Source: Adhaeretor mobilis
GTDB taxonomy: Bacteria; Planctomycetota; Planctomycetia; Pirellulales; Lacipirellulaceae
Reading direction: 5' to 3'
NCBI RefSeq assembly: GCF_007741515.1
Contig: NZ_CP036263.1
Span: 5,071,178 to 5,135,177, forward strand
DNA: 64,000 bases
Shown here: positions 35,705 to 45,262 of the stretch, piece after piece
How the letters are laid out: each line of letters opens with the position of its first letter
Numbering within the stretch: the stretch's first letter is position 1
Position numbers and translations under genes: made by a program
The notes under the pieces: generated by a model
The model's input: only the letters and a program-made list of their open reading frames with translations
Database searches by the model: none
What the model was told of the DNA's origin: nothing

Positions 35705-36793
35705 TCAAAACCGGCCTGATTTCGGTGCCACCCAGTTTTCGTCATCCGCCGCATCAATGCTTCCCATGGCAGCAAATGCGAGTAAATCGATATCGAATGA
35801 AATGTAGCGAGCCGATGCATCGCACATTGCGCCATTCATGCCGCCGGGATGCATGGCCCAAAAAGCCGACATACAGGCTCTCTTGCCCGACCCTGGGTAG
35901 GCACCACTCGTTCCAGTGCTATTGGGGCATTCGAGGTAGTTGCCATCAAAAACGCGATCCTGGGCAATCGGCTGAGCCATTATGTAATTGCCCCAAGTCC
36001 ATGCCCAGAACGGACGTCGCGGTTCGTACTCGTTGCTACTCTCTGCCAAGAGGAGCGTTTGGGTAGTCCCGTCCGCAATATTCCTCATTGATTCACGAGT
36101 CAATCGGTCGGCAGGCTGTGGGAACTGAGGAGCAACTTCGACATGCAGAGGGCCACGCCAGCCCCAGTGCGCACCTGTAGTCTTGAATGCGCCACTACTC
36201 GAAGGTAAATCTTCGTAGAGATACCACGTCAGGGAGCCATCTCCACGCCCCGCGTTCGCTACATAACTCGAAGTTGCGAACAGCTGGCCGTTGGTCGGTC
36301 CACTGGCAGGTACCACCAGAGCGGGCTCAATATCCGAAGGGCAATTGTAAGTCCCAATGAACGTTTCACGGAATTGCTGAAGACTCGGGTCACCCGGCGC
36401 GCTCACCGACAGCGGTGTACCAGAAGACATAGCAGGGCGATAGAGCTCGCGAAGTTGTGTGCTTTCCATATAGGGAAGTACCTCACGAGTCCAGCCGGAA
36501 AAATAATTGCTTTGAATTCCTGTGCCATCCCTCTGGGCCCCCGGTGGGAAAGTCTCGTGTGAATCATGGTAGAGATGCATCGCCAGAGCGATTTGCCTTA
36601 ACTTGTTGGTGCATTCTGCACGCCGTGCTGCCTCGCGGGCAGCTTGCACGGCCGGCAGCAGGAGACCAACCAACACGCCAATGATGGCAATCACCACCAA
36701 CAGCTCAACCAAGGTAAATGCCCGCCGATGATTGTGGCGCGGCTTACGCTTAAAGCAAAGCAGGCCTTCTCGAATCAGTTTGCTAGAAGCCAT
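35705..36793 (-). CDS. DUF1559 prepilin-like protein
   Basis: The 362-residue protein has a type IV pilin-like N-terminus: a basic leader then RAFTLVELLVVIAIIGVLVG, with cleavage expected before the Phe. The following helix LLPAVQAAREAARRAECTN is typical of DUF1559 proteins. The C-terminus has the region normally called H-x9-DG, here HPGGMNGAMCDAS, with Asp-Ala in place of Asp-Gly. The family is expanded in planctomycetes and its role is unknown, possibly pseudopilus-like surface structures for glycan capture. It is paired with the lipoprotein gene downstream. Confidence 0.88.
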   Translation of the reverse strand: MASSKLIREGLLCFKRKPRHNHRRAFTLVELLVVIAIIGVLVGLLLPAVQAAREAARRAECTNKLRQIALAMHLYHDSHETFPPGAQRDGTGIQSNYFSGWTREVLPYMESTQLRELYRPAMSSGTPLSVSAPGDPSLQQFRETFIGTYNCPSDIEPALVVPASGPTNGQLFATSSYVANAGRGDGSLTWYLYEDLPSSSGAFKTTGAHWGWRGPLHVEVAPQFPQPADRLTRESMRNIADGTTQTLLLAESSNEYEPRRPFWAWTWGNYIMAQPIAQDRVFDGNYLECPNSTGTSGAYPGSGKRACMSAFWAMHPGGMNGAMCDASARYISFDIDLLAFAAMGSIDAADDENWVAPKSGRF

Positions 36794-37180
36794 TTTTCTA
36801 ATCCTTTTTGAGAAATAACTTTTTCGTGTACCGGCGAGCCTAAATTGACCTCAAACAGAGGGCAAATTCGCACTCAGACCGGCTTCCCTTTAAGGTCGCC
36901 AAGCTACTGATTGCGAGGAAGAACGAAGATGTAGGCTATGGACAAGGAGCTGCGAAAGATAAGGCAATCGTTGCTTTAATATATCCGTGAAAAGGCTGAG
37001 TTGATTTAAGTGGCGTCGGTAATTTTTCTTGCCTACCATTCAGTATTGTTTTACGGCAATGCGTCCCGCTACTGGCTCAAAGTCGACGTTCCTTGGTATA
37101 ACGCGAACAACTAAATTGTAGCCCCCTCAGAATCAATTTGCCGAGGCATCTGCCCGGTGCCTCAGCAACAAAGTATCGCA
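36794..37180. other. Intergenic region of about 390 bases upstream of the DUF1559 gene
   Basis: This AT-richer gap separates the FecR-like gene from the DUF1559 gene on the minus strand. I recognise no gene. It is the largest break within the minus-strand series and is the best place for a separate promoter for the degradation genes, possibly one used by the ECF sigma factor. Confidence 0.4.
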
Positions 37181-38629
37181 CTACTGCGCATCCAACGACA
37201 CGGCCACAATTCCGTACATATTGGGCTCGGACTCCGGTGCCTCAGTCGAGCCCAGGAACACGACTGTCGGCTCGGCAACCACCTTCACCCACACGGAGAG
37301 GGTGTCCTCGACACTCTCGCCTGGGCCTACGCCCGAGGGACCTTGGTTGTGCCAAGCATGGTTGTACGTTTGATACGGTCCAGTGTCTAAACCGATTTCG
37401 TCGCCCGTGTCTTGGAAATCACGTTTTAACCAAGCAGGCGCTGGAAGTCGATTGTCGAACAGCACATACAGTCTACAAGGCACATCAACCTTCACGCTGA
37501 CTTGAATGTCCGGGTTGAACTTGTCGCTATTAAATGTTTTCACATAGTCACCGCCCAGCAAGTAAGGTGGCATGCCAGCTGGCGTGACACCGTTCCACTG
37601 GTGAGCAACCCGATCAACGAAGGCAAACGCGTCTTCCTGCATGCCCTGCGGTACTATCTCGTAGTAATTCAACATCGAAGAGCTTCGCTCGATGTTGTCG
37701 TGGACCTCTGAAATAACAGCAGGTCTTGAGAAGGATTCCAGAGACTTGCTGGAGTAGGTGCGCCGATTGATCGACACAATGCGGCTGGCAGTACCGATCG
37801 CATCCAAATGCACCGCTTCGCCCATACGCAGTCGCTGGGCACTATTACGATCCGTATGGTCGTTGTAGTCGACATCGACTTCGCCCTCGAACACTACCAC
37901 ATCGGTCGCACCGTCGTTGTTCACTTCGACTCCGAACTGGGTGCCCAGATCCACGACCATGGCGCGAGGGGTCAGTACAGAGAATCCTTTGGCTTGGTCG
38001 GACACCGTCGCGGTCAAACGGCCCAAGAGAATTCGCGCCTTCATGTTGCTGATCAGTTCATAGGCTGCGGGCGCGTGCAGCACAACTTTGCTACCGTGAG
38101 CGTATTTCAGCTCAAGCTTTCCTTTTGTAACTCGAATTACATCACCAGGCATACACAAATTTGCGCGAAGGCGGGGAGTTTGCTCTACGTACCAAGTGCA
38201 GTCTTCAGAGATCGGTTTGAGTGCGTCCAGAATCTGAAATTCTGCCGTCGGCCTAGATCGATTGAGATCCCAGCGGTCTGCTGACTGCCAAATCCCTATC
38301 GCCAATAACAGCCCAGATGCGATTGCGAAGAGCCCCCAGTTCCGAACTGTAGAGCTACTCTTACGGGACGCAGGCTCCGGTTTTACGTTGTTTCCTTGGT
38401 TGCTGTGCGTTTTGCCGCTGCATTCGGTCTGATTCGCGTCTATCGAGTCGAAATAATCTTGGGCAGCCTCTAGACTACAAAGCTCCGCGTGGACGCTCAT
38501 GTACTTGAGATAGAGTCGTCGTGTATTGGCATCTTCCTTCAACGCGGTTGCCAATTCGCGCATTTCTTCCGGAGCGATTGATTTATCAATCCAGCCAGAG
38601 ACCAATGTATGTAGTCGAATTGCGTCCAT
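37181..38629 (-). CDS. FecR-like membrane protein, probable sigma-factor partner
   Basis: The 482-residue protein has an N-terminal cytoplasmic helical domain (residues 1-60, RLHTLVSGWIDKSIAPEEMR), a polar linker, one transmembrane helix (LFAIASGLLLAIGIW, about 104-118) and a periplasmic FecR domain (about 160-290) with VLHAPAAYELISNMKARILL, GFSVLTPRAMVVDLGTQFGV and VVVFEGEVDV. The C-terminal 180 residues resemble a beta-rich binding domain. In FecR systems such a protein relays a periplasmic signal to an ECF sigma factor, and here the sigma gene is 40 bases upstream on the same strand. Confidence 0.8.
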   Translation of the reverse strand: MDAIRLHTLVSGWIDKSIAPEEMRELATALKEDANTRRLYLKYMSVHAELCSLEAAQDYFDSIDANQTECSGKTHSNQGNNVKPEPASRKSSSTVRNWGLFAIASGLLLAIGIWQSADRWDLNRSRPTAEFQILDALKPISEDCTWYVEQTPRLRANLCMPGDVIRVTKGKLELKYAHGSKVVLHAPAAYELISNMKARILLGRLTATVSDQAKGFSVLTPRAMVVDLGTQFGVEVNNDGATDVVVFEGEVDVDYNDHTDRNSAQRLRMGEAVHLDAIGTASRIVSINRRTYSSKSLESFSRPAVISEVHDNIERSSSMLNYYEIVPQGMQEDAFAFVDRVAHQWNGVTPAGMPPYLLGGDYVKTFNSDKFNPDIQVSVKVDVPCRLYVLFDNRLPAPAWLKRDFQDTGDEIGLDTGPYQTYNHAWHNQGPSGVGPGESVEDTLSVWVKVVAEPTVVFLGSTEAPESEPNMYGIVAVSLDAQ

Positions 38630-38669
38630 TAACGTCCATTCACTTCCATTGTGGGTAACTCATTCTAAA

Positions 38670-39191
38670 TCACGACCGCTGAGCCAGCTGTGTTTCAATA
38701 CAGCGATGCAGCAAGCGCCGAATCCGAGACAAGGAACCATAAACCGTCGGGAGAGGCAATCCGCGTCGTTGAGATATGTTCTTTGGCTCTGCATTCTGGC
38801 AATATCGATCGTTCAGCAAGTTTCGATCTTTGGCGTTTAGTCGGCCAAGGCACAGATGCAACTGTTCTCGGCGAATATCATATTCGTATGAGTACTTCTC
38901 ATATTCTGCTGAAAGCGACTTGACGAGGGCATCATCGAACATCAATTTGTCGGTCGCTTTCTTCCTTCGATGACGCAGGATCTCAATTAGCACAAAGCCG
39001 CATGCCCAAGGGAAGAATTCTCGATCAGCGTCGTAGTTATCTCGTTTCTCCCACAAAGTAAGGCAAGCATTTTGTAGTAGGTCGTCAGCGTCGCTGGGAT
39101 TGCCTACCATCGAAATTGCATAAGCTCGCATCCGCGCTTGGTTAGAGCTCAGGATGTCAACGAACTGGGAATCAGTTGATTTTCCGCTCAT
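38670..39191 (-). CDS. ECF sigma-70 family RNA polymerase sigma factor
   Basis: The 173-residue product has region 2 at about residues 15-80 (RAYAISMVGNPSDADDLLQN, with the DADDLLQ core, and NYDADREFFPWACGFVLIEI) and region 4 at about 115-165 (LNAKDRNLLNDRYCQ, then LPLPTVYGSLSRIRRLLHRC, the helix-turn-helix). It matches the planctomycete-verrucomicrobial ECF group. It would direct polymerase to target promoters when released by its FecR-like partner. The downstream co-directional glycan genes are the obvious candidate targets. Confidence 0.88.
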   Translation of the reverse strand: MSGKSTDSQFVDILSSNQARMRAYAISMVGNPSDADDLLQNACLTLWEKRDNYDADREFFPWACGFVLIEILRHRRKKATDKLMFDDALVKSLSAEYEKYSYEYDIRREQLHLCLGRLNAKDRNLLNDRYCQNAEPKNISQRRGLPLPTVYGSLSRIRRLLHRCIETQLAQRS

Positions 39192-39674
39192 CTGACTCTT
39201 TCGATAAGGGATGCCGTACTTCCGGTCACATACTTATCCTTCCGCAACTCACGCTGCAGTTTATCGCAGAAAGTCTGCAATTACCCTAATTTTCTTAATT
39301 GTCAAGTTTTTTTGATGCCGTGACAGAAGGGAGGGCGTGGTGGTTAGCCACCACTTTTCGACCTGCTCAATAAAGTTCCAATAAAAACCTGCTTTCTGCG
39401 ATAACGATGGCTACTTTTTGCGAATACCCACTGGGAAGCATTACGGTATCTGCGTAATACCTCTGGAAGCACGGTGTTTTCCAGCAAGCTGGGCAGAGCG
39501 GTCTAGAAACTCGGTATTTCTAGGCGTGAAATAGAATGCCGCTTTGGGAAAGTTGAGTGCAGCTTGAGTTCAAGGCACTCGCCTCGTCACTTACTCTCAC
39601 TCAAAATCCGTTCTTACAAAACTGCCCGATGTTCAAACTTCAACGCTGTTTCTGTCTCGCTGCTACTAGGCAAA
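39192..39674. other. Divergent intergenic region of about 480 bases
   Basis: This AT-rich stretch lies between the sigma factor gene (minus strand) and the tail remnant on the plus strand. It should hold the sigma-gene promoter. I could not identify a convincing -35/-10 pair, and no coding sequence is evident. Confidence 0.4.
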
Positions 39675-40296
39675 GGTACGGGCGTTACTTCTTTGGGAGC
39701 TGCTTGCTCCTGGAGCGAGCCTTGTACAGCTCAACGTTGAAACCATCGACTCCGAGTCCGGCTCCATTCTTGAGATCGAGTTGGATGGAACTTCTGCTGG
39801 AAGCGAGTACGACCAGTTGATGGCAGATACGGTTACACAGGCTGGCGACTTAACCATTTTACTGATCGACGATGGCGGCGGACTGTTTGCTCCTATGGCT
39901 TCAGATAGCTTCCTGGTGTTAAGCGCCACGTCCTTGATGGGCTCATTCAACAATGTGGCCAATGGGGCGCGGATCGACACCATAGGTGGCGAGGGTTCCT
40001 TCCTCGTTTCTTACGACAGTGCGAGCGATATGGTACTGGTCTCCGACTTTCTCTCCGCAGGCCTCCCCGGTGATTTCAATGGCAGCAGCTTCGTCGATGG
40101 CCTGGACTTTCTCACTTGGCAAACCGATGGTCTGTCGGCAGCCGAGCTGACCAATTGGCAAACCAACTATGGGCAGTCGGGAGCTTCAACCGCAAGTACG
40201 GCGACTGCGGTCGTCCCCGAACCCAGTTGTCTATTCCTGTTTGCTATAAGCTTTCTTAGCTACGGAAGAGATCGCGGGGTGTTTGTAATCCGCTAA
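39675..40296 (+). pseudogene. C-terminal remnant of a dockerin/PEP-CTERM protein
   Basis: One open frame begins after a stop near 39668 and reads LAPGASLVQLNVETIDSESG, then ILEIELDGTSAGSEYDQLMA, typical of the repeat-rich end of autotransporter-like secreted proteins. A dockerin-like unit follows (DFNGSSFVDGLDFLTWQ, then LSAAELTNWQTNYG) and a PEP-CTERM tail (VVPEPSCLFLFAISFLSYGR). There is no signal peptide and the N-terminal portion is gone, so this is a stump. Its dockerin unit closely resembles that of the GH30 enzyme 3 kb downstream. Confidence 0.6.
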
Positions 40297-40481
40297 GACC
40301 ATCCTAGTCGAGATTGTCGAAGCATTTACTCAACTGCACCTCGCAGGCGAAACACGAAGAACATTAGAAAAGCCGCGAAGACAGACTTTATTGGCATAAA
40401 AACATGACTTTCGTATGCGGAGGGAAATGTAGGCAGTGGGTAGAATAGAAGTATCTAGGAATGACGACTCGGACCGTTGCT

Positions 40482-40750
40482 ATGCTAGATCGCCCCGCAT
40501 TTTCGATCGTTGCAGTTTTACTGCGAGGTATCGCTTTGTATTACTGTTTATCCACCGCCGGCAGAGCAGCCGACTCGAACGCTGGAAGTCCAACTCACAT
40601 CAAGTGCATCTCAGTAGGACCAGTTTCTCTTGGATGCAAGTCGTTGCTGGTGCCGAAGCCGCTGCAAAAGAGTTCTACAGTGAGTTAGATGTTCTCGTAC
40701 CAGAATCGACCCAGACTGCAATACTCGCTCCTCGTAGGACTCGACACTAG
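40482..40750 (+). pseudogene. N-terminal remnant of a membrane-anchored sugar-binding protein
   Basis: The first frame has a membrane anchor (SIVAVLLRGIALYYCL) and SPTHIKCISVGPVS. The second frame continues SWMQVVAGAEAAAKEFYSEL, then DVLVPESTQTAI. Together they match the N-terminal lobe of the intact binding protein at 51833 (PTRIQCILGGPDPFWNDVL, EGAKDAAEEFNAELETVTPE, SSETAV). A frameshift near 40630 and the loss of everything after about 80 residues show that the gene is dead. Confidence 0.7.
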
Positions 40751-40778
40751 AAACCCAACGACCAAGAGGAATCAACAC

Positions 40779-43754
40779 TTGTCTTTCCTTCGAATCCTAT
40801 TCGCCTTACTTGCGATTGTAGCCTATTGCTCAAGTGCTCCACTGGCTCGTGCAATTGACATTGGTACCACTACTTCGTACCACAATCACCGGTTCGAATA
40901 CTGGGGCACCTCGCTGGCCTGGTGGGGCAATGAAGTTGGCGGCCAATCCAACGCCCAGGGCCGTGAAGACCTGGTCGATATCTTTTTCGATCCGAACAAC
41001 GGCTTGGGGATGAACTTCTTGCGCTACAATATCGGGGCCGGCTCGAACCCCGACACGTCGATCCAGAACATCACGCGTCCCGGCGCAAAGATGGACGGTT
41101 GGGTGCCGGACCAGCCGACCGATTTCTCCGATACCAGCACCTGGCAATGGGACTGGAACGCCGACGCGACCCAGCGGTTGATTTTGGACATGGCCATCGA
41201 TCACGGTGTGTCCAATGTCGAGGCGTTCGCCAACTCCGCCCCCTGGTGGTTGACGCGCAATCTGCAATCCAACGGCATCAGTGGCGGCGGCTCAAACTTG
41301 AGCACGGCCCGAAACGACGAGTTCGCCCACTACATGCTGGAAGTCGTCGATCACTTCGAGACGAATCTCGGCATTCATTTCGAAACCTTGGCCCCGATGA
41401 ACGAGCCCGGGTCGGGTTTCTGGAATGGCAACTCCAACCAGGAGGGCATGGGCGTCCCGGCCGGATTTTATCAAGACCGATTGATTAAGGAGTTCGGGTC
41501 GGAGATCGCAAACCGGGGAACCAATATCAAGCTGGTTGGCCTGGAGGAGACCTCAACAGATCAATCGGCGGATTCTTGGAACAACGGCAGTCTTACCAAC
41601 ACCGCGAAAAGCTACCTCTCGCAAGTAAACACACACAGCTATGGATTTAACGGGGCTAGCTTACCAAGCGACTCCCAGAATCTGTTCAACGCGGTCAGCC
41701 CAGACGGCCTGAAGATCTACGCCACGGAATACGGTACCGGACAAGGCGCAACGCGGCTCGCCCGACAGATCAACAACGACATCCGCTACCTGGACGCCGC
41801 CGGCTGGACCTACTGGCAGGCAATTGAAGACAACAATGGTAGCGGCTGGGGGCTGGCCCTCTCGAATTTCAATGGAAACAACCCTAGGTTTGACGTCCAG
41901 GACCAGTACTTCGCGTTTAAACAGTACTCAGCGTTCATCCGTCCTGGGTCAGAAATCATCGAGCTAGCAAACCAAGACGATATCACCGCCGCCTACGACC
42001 CGCGAACCGGTATCACGAACGTGGTGGTCAACAACGAAGGGGGAGATAACACTTCCCAGCAGTACAGTTTCGATGTGCTGGATCGCCAAGTATTGTCGAC
42101 CCGCCTGATCCGTACTACCGATGAGGACAACAGCCTGCGGACCGACGCCTACGCTGCGCTGGGCCCGGCTACAGCCAGTAACAACAACGTTAGTTTCGAC
42201 GCCGTGGGCAACGCCGTCACTTCGGTCGTGATTTACCACCGACCCAACCTCGTCGAGAACCCTAGTCTTGATCTAGGGAGCTCCAACAACGGCACAAAGG
42301 TAATTGCTGGGTGGCAGGCAGAAGGCAACGCATTGTTCGCCAACGTGGAAGATAACAGTGGCGACGGCAGCGGATCGGCATTGATGCTGACTAACTCTGT
42401 CGGCAATACCGGTAGGATTTCCCAAAGTGGGATCGGTGATGCGGACGTCGACCTGACCGGCGTGGCGTACCAATTGTCGTTGGACGTGCAGTTTGCCAAC
42501 GAGGACAGCGCTCATTATGACGCCGATACCTACCTAGCTCTGGAGTTCTACGGAGCCGACGACGAAACCCTCGCGTCGATTTCTCTACAGGATTCTGAAA
42601 CCGAGATCGATCCAGCGTTTGCTGTAAAGCGAGACGGGTTTGAGAGCAGTGTCGATGGGAGTGACCCCAACGACACGGTGTACCGCACCTACCTCAGCGG
42701 CCGTTTTGTGGCCCCTGAGGGAACTCGATTCGTTCGCCCCGTCATCCGTTTCGACGGCGTCGAGTCGGGCAGCAATAACGTGGTGAACCTCGATAACGTA
42801 CGATTGCAGGAAGTCCACCCCGAAGCCACGGCACGCGTGTGGAATGCCGAGGGTAGCGGAGACTGGTCTGGCGATGACAACTGGACGAACCATGCAAAGG
42901 TCGACAATAACGCTTGGGCTTACTTCGGGAATGCGATCGATCAAGCCAGCACGGTGACGATCGCCAGTACCACCTATGCCCAGGGCGTTACCTTCTTCAG
43001 CGACCACGAATACCAACTGCAAGGCAGCGGGCAATTGACAACCGGTCACCCTACAGAGAGCTCGGCGATCGATGCGAGGATGGGAAGTCATCGAATTTCC
43101 GTCGATACGTCGCTTGTCGGTTCCGTTGATGTGCAGGTGCTTCCCGGTGCAAGCCTGGTCTTTGATGGCGGGCTTGATCTCAATGGCCATGATCTCACGA
43201 AGTTGGGTGCAGGTCTACTTGATCTCTCAGTCGGTTTTGAAATGGGCAGTGGCCAGATCAACTCCTACACCACGTTAGAGGCACTTATTGCGATTGGCTC
43301 GGATGCTGTCCTGGATGGCGATTTCCAGCTCCTACTTGCCCCGGGCCAGACTTTGGAACTCGGCGATACGTTCGAGCTACTTTCTTACAACTCGCTGAGC
43401 GACACTTTCGATAACCTCTTCCTACCGTCACTCGCGGACGGACTTGCGTGGGACATCGACTACGGTGCCAGTTTGCTAATGGTAGAAATCGTCAACGCCA
43501 CGTCTGAGGGCGACTTTGACGGTGACGGTAATGTTGATGGGGTAGATTTTCTCTATTGGCAACAACATGGCCTGTCGGCAAGTGAGCTGACTGAGTGGCA
43601 AGACAACTACGGAAGCATGGCCCCGCAGCCCAGTTCTGCCGTTGTTCCCGAGCCTAGCACTTTCGTTCTGTGCTTCTTTGCCATTACAATTCCATTGTCA
43701 CTCGCCACACTAAGAAACCAACCCACACAGAAATCACTCCGGAAAGTGAATTGA
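40779..43754 (+). CDS. Secreted GH30 glycoside hydrolase with dockerin-like repeat and PEP-CTERM tail
   Basis: The product is about 991 residues, starting at a TTG at 40779 with AAGAGGAA just upstream and an immediate signal peptide (FLRILFALLAIVAYCSSAPL). The earlier ATG at 40689 lies inside the preceding remnant and would bury the signal. The GH30 barrel opens HRFEYWGTSLAWWGNEVGG; the acid/base Glu is in LAPMNEPGSGFW and the nucleophile Glu in IYATEYGTGQ. Two beta-domains follow, then a dockerin-like unit (DFDGDGNVDGVDFLYWQQHG) and VVPEPSTFVLCFFAITIP. The opening resembles endo-beta-1,6-galactanases of GH30, but specificity is not certain. Confidence 0.85.
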   Translation: MSFLRILFALLAIVAYCSSAPLARAIDIGTTTSYHNHRFEYWGTSLAWWGNEVGGQSNAQGREDLVDIFFDPNNGLGMNFLRYNIGAGSNPDTSIQNITRPGAKMDGWVPDQPTDFSDTSTWQWDWNADATQRLILDMAIDHGVSNVEAFANSAPWWLTRNLQSNGISGGGSNLSTARNDEFAHYMLEVVDHFETNLGIHFETLAPMNEPGSGFWNGNSNQEGMGVPAGFYQDRLIKEFGSEIANRGTNIKLVGLEETSTDQSADSWNNGSLTNTAKSYLSQVNTHSYGFNGASLPSDSQNLFNAVSPDGLKIYATEYGTGQGATRLARQINNDIRYLDAAGWTYWQAIEDNNGSGWGLALSNFNGNNPRFDVQDQYFAFKQYSAFIRPGSEIIELANQDDITAAYDPRTGITNVVVNNEGGDNTSQQYSFDVLDRQVLSTRLIRTTDEDNSLRTDAYAALGPATASNNNVSFDAVGNAVTSVVIYHRPNLVENPSLDLGSSNNGTKVIAGWQAEGNALFANVEDNSGDGSGSALMLTNSVGNTGRISQSGIGDADVDLTGVAYQLSLDVQFANEDSAHYDADTYLALEFYGADDETLASISLQDSETEIDPAFAVKRDGFESSVDGSDPNDTVYRTYLSGRFVAPEGTRFVRPVIRFDGVESGSNNVVNLDNVRLQEVHPEATARVWNAEGSGDWSGDDNWTNHAKVDNNAWAYFGNAIDQASTVTIASTTYAQGVTFFSDHEYQLQGSGQLTTGHPTESSAIDARMGSHRISVDTSLVGSVDVQVLPGASLVFDGGLDLNGHDLTKLGAGLLDLSVGFEMGSGQINSYTTLEALIAIGSDAVLDGDFQLLLAPGQTLELGDTFELLSYNSLSDTFDNLFLPSLADGLAWDIDYGASLLMVEIVNATSEGDFDGDGNVDGVDFLYWQQHGLSASELTEWQDNYGSMAPQPSSAVVPEPSTFVLCFFAITIPLSLATLRNQPTQKSLRKVN

Positions 43755-43756
43755 TC

Positions 43757-45214
43757 ATGGCAGGCAGTACCAGTGAGCCCGTGAACACCCTTAACTCATC
43801 GTCTTTGGAAACAGGGCCAACCTCTCATACGCCATTTGTGACGGTTACGTTCCTGTTTTTCTTCTGGGGTTTCCTCACGGTCATGAATGACGTGCTGATC
43901 CCGTTTTTCAAGAAGACCTTCGATCTGACCTACTTTCAAGCTGGACTGGTGCAGTTTGCATTTTTCGGCGCGTTTTTCGTCATCTCGCTTCTCTACTTCT
44001 TTATATCAACTAAGAGTGGCGATCCTATTAACCGGATCGGGTATCAACGGACCATTGTCATCGCGTTGTGTATTTGCGCGGGAGGGTGCGCCTTGTTCTC
44101 ACCGGCCGCCGCGGCGGGCTCGTATGCTTTTTTTCTCGGCGCGCTCTTCTTACTAGCTACCGGTGTGACACTGCTGCAAATTGCCGCGAACCCGTATGCA
44201 GCAATCCTGGGGAAGCCAGAAAATGCTTCGAGCCGTCTGAACCTTGCTCAGGGGCTAAATTCGTTAGGCACTACCCTCGCCCCAATTGCAGGAGGGCTAC
44301 TGGTTTACAAGGTGTTTGCTAGTGAGGGTGAATTGGCTTTGGATGCCCTTAAGACACCGTACTTAATTTTTGCCGGCGTATGTCTTGTGCTTGCTGGTGT
44401 GGTGTGGTTCATTCACTTGCCTTCGATCGGAGGTGACTCAGTTCAAGATGAGAAATCGAGTGCGTTGGGCTTTCCACAACTCCGTTTAGGAATGGCCGCG
44501 ATCTTTCTCTATGTTGGTTCGGAAGTTGCCATTGGCAGCTATCTGATCGACTTCATGGGCAACGAAAACGTGATGGGCTGGGCGAAACCACTAGCTACTA
44601 CCTATTTGGCGTTCTATTGGGGTGGTGCCATGATTGGTCGCCTATGCGGCTCGATTGCGATGTGTGACATGGAAAACCCAGGGCGCAAACCTGTGTATAT
44701 GATCGCCACGGCGGCGGCAGTCATGGCACTCATCTACATTGTCACAGCTGTAGATTTCAAGGACGGAGAGCTTGTGACAAAATTCATCGAGCTGAAGACT
44801 CTATGGCCGTTTGCCGCGATGGTCGGGCTTTGCTTGGTTGCGTTCGCGATTGGCAAAGGCAGACCTGCCATGGTGCTGTCTGTGTTCTCCGTGTTCCTGA
44901 TTGCCTTGCTTATCGTGGCAGCCCTCACGACGGGCAAGGTTGCCCTGTGGGCAGCGTTAGGGGCAGGGCTGTTCAATTCCATCATGTGGTCGAATATTTT
45001 CACACTGGCGATCGAAGGCCTAAAAGAACATACCTCGCAAGGTTCATCGCTATTGGTGATGATGATTGTCGGTGGTGCACTGTTTCCGCTGGTGATGGGT
45101 GCGGCCGCTGATCGGTTTGGTATCCGTCATGCCTTCTTAGTTCCCGTGCTCAGCTATGTTTACATCGCATTCTACGGCTGGTGGTGCCACGCTAGGTCCG
45201 CAAAGCTTAGTTGA
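43757..45214 (+). CDS. FucP-type major facilitator sugar symporter
   Basis: The 485-residue membrane protein starts at the ATG at 43757, two bases after the GH30 stop, so translation is probably coupled. It has about 12 transmembrane segments and the FucP-family motifs FFFWGFLTVMNDVLIPFFKK (substrate-contact Asn-Asp), FGAFFVISL and LLQIAANPYAAILGKPENAS followed by SRLNLAQGLNSLGTTLAPI. This family takes up L-fucose, glucose/galactose or related hexoses by proton symport at the inner membrane. The next genes (ROK kinase, alpha-mannosidase) also allow mannose as the substrate, so I leave the symbol open. Confidence 0.85.
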   Translation: MAGSTSEPVNTLNSSSLETGPTSHTPFVTVTFLFFFWGFLTVMNDVLIPFFKKTFDLTYFQAGLVQFAFFGAFFVISLLYFFISTKSGDPINRIGYQRTIVIALCICAGGCALFSPAAAAGSYAFFLGALFLLATGVTLLQIAANPYAAILGKPENASSRLNLAQGLNSLGTTLAPIAGGLLVYKVFASEGELALDALKTPYLIFAGVCLVLAGVVWFIHLPSIGGDSVQDEKSSALGFPQLRLGMAAIFLYVGSEVAIGSYLIDFMGNENVMGWAKPLATTYLAFYWGGAMIGRLCGSIAMCDMENPGRKPVYMIATAAAVMALIYIVTAVDFKDGELVTKFIELKTLWPFAAMVGLCLVAFAIGKGRPAMVLSVFSVFLIALLIVAALTTGKVALWAALGAGLFNSIMWSNIFTLAIEGLKEHTSQGSSLLVMMIVGGALFPLVMGAAADRFGIRHAFLVPVLSYVYIAFYGWWCHARSAKLS

Positions 45215-45262
45215 TAGCCTCCTAATCTAGCCGCCCTGCCCTGCAAGCTTCGAACTGTGTCA

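Noticed and set aside
42585..43190. Minus-strand 201-residue open frame
   Set aside because: It is antisense to the GH30 gene and shows no domain features.
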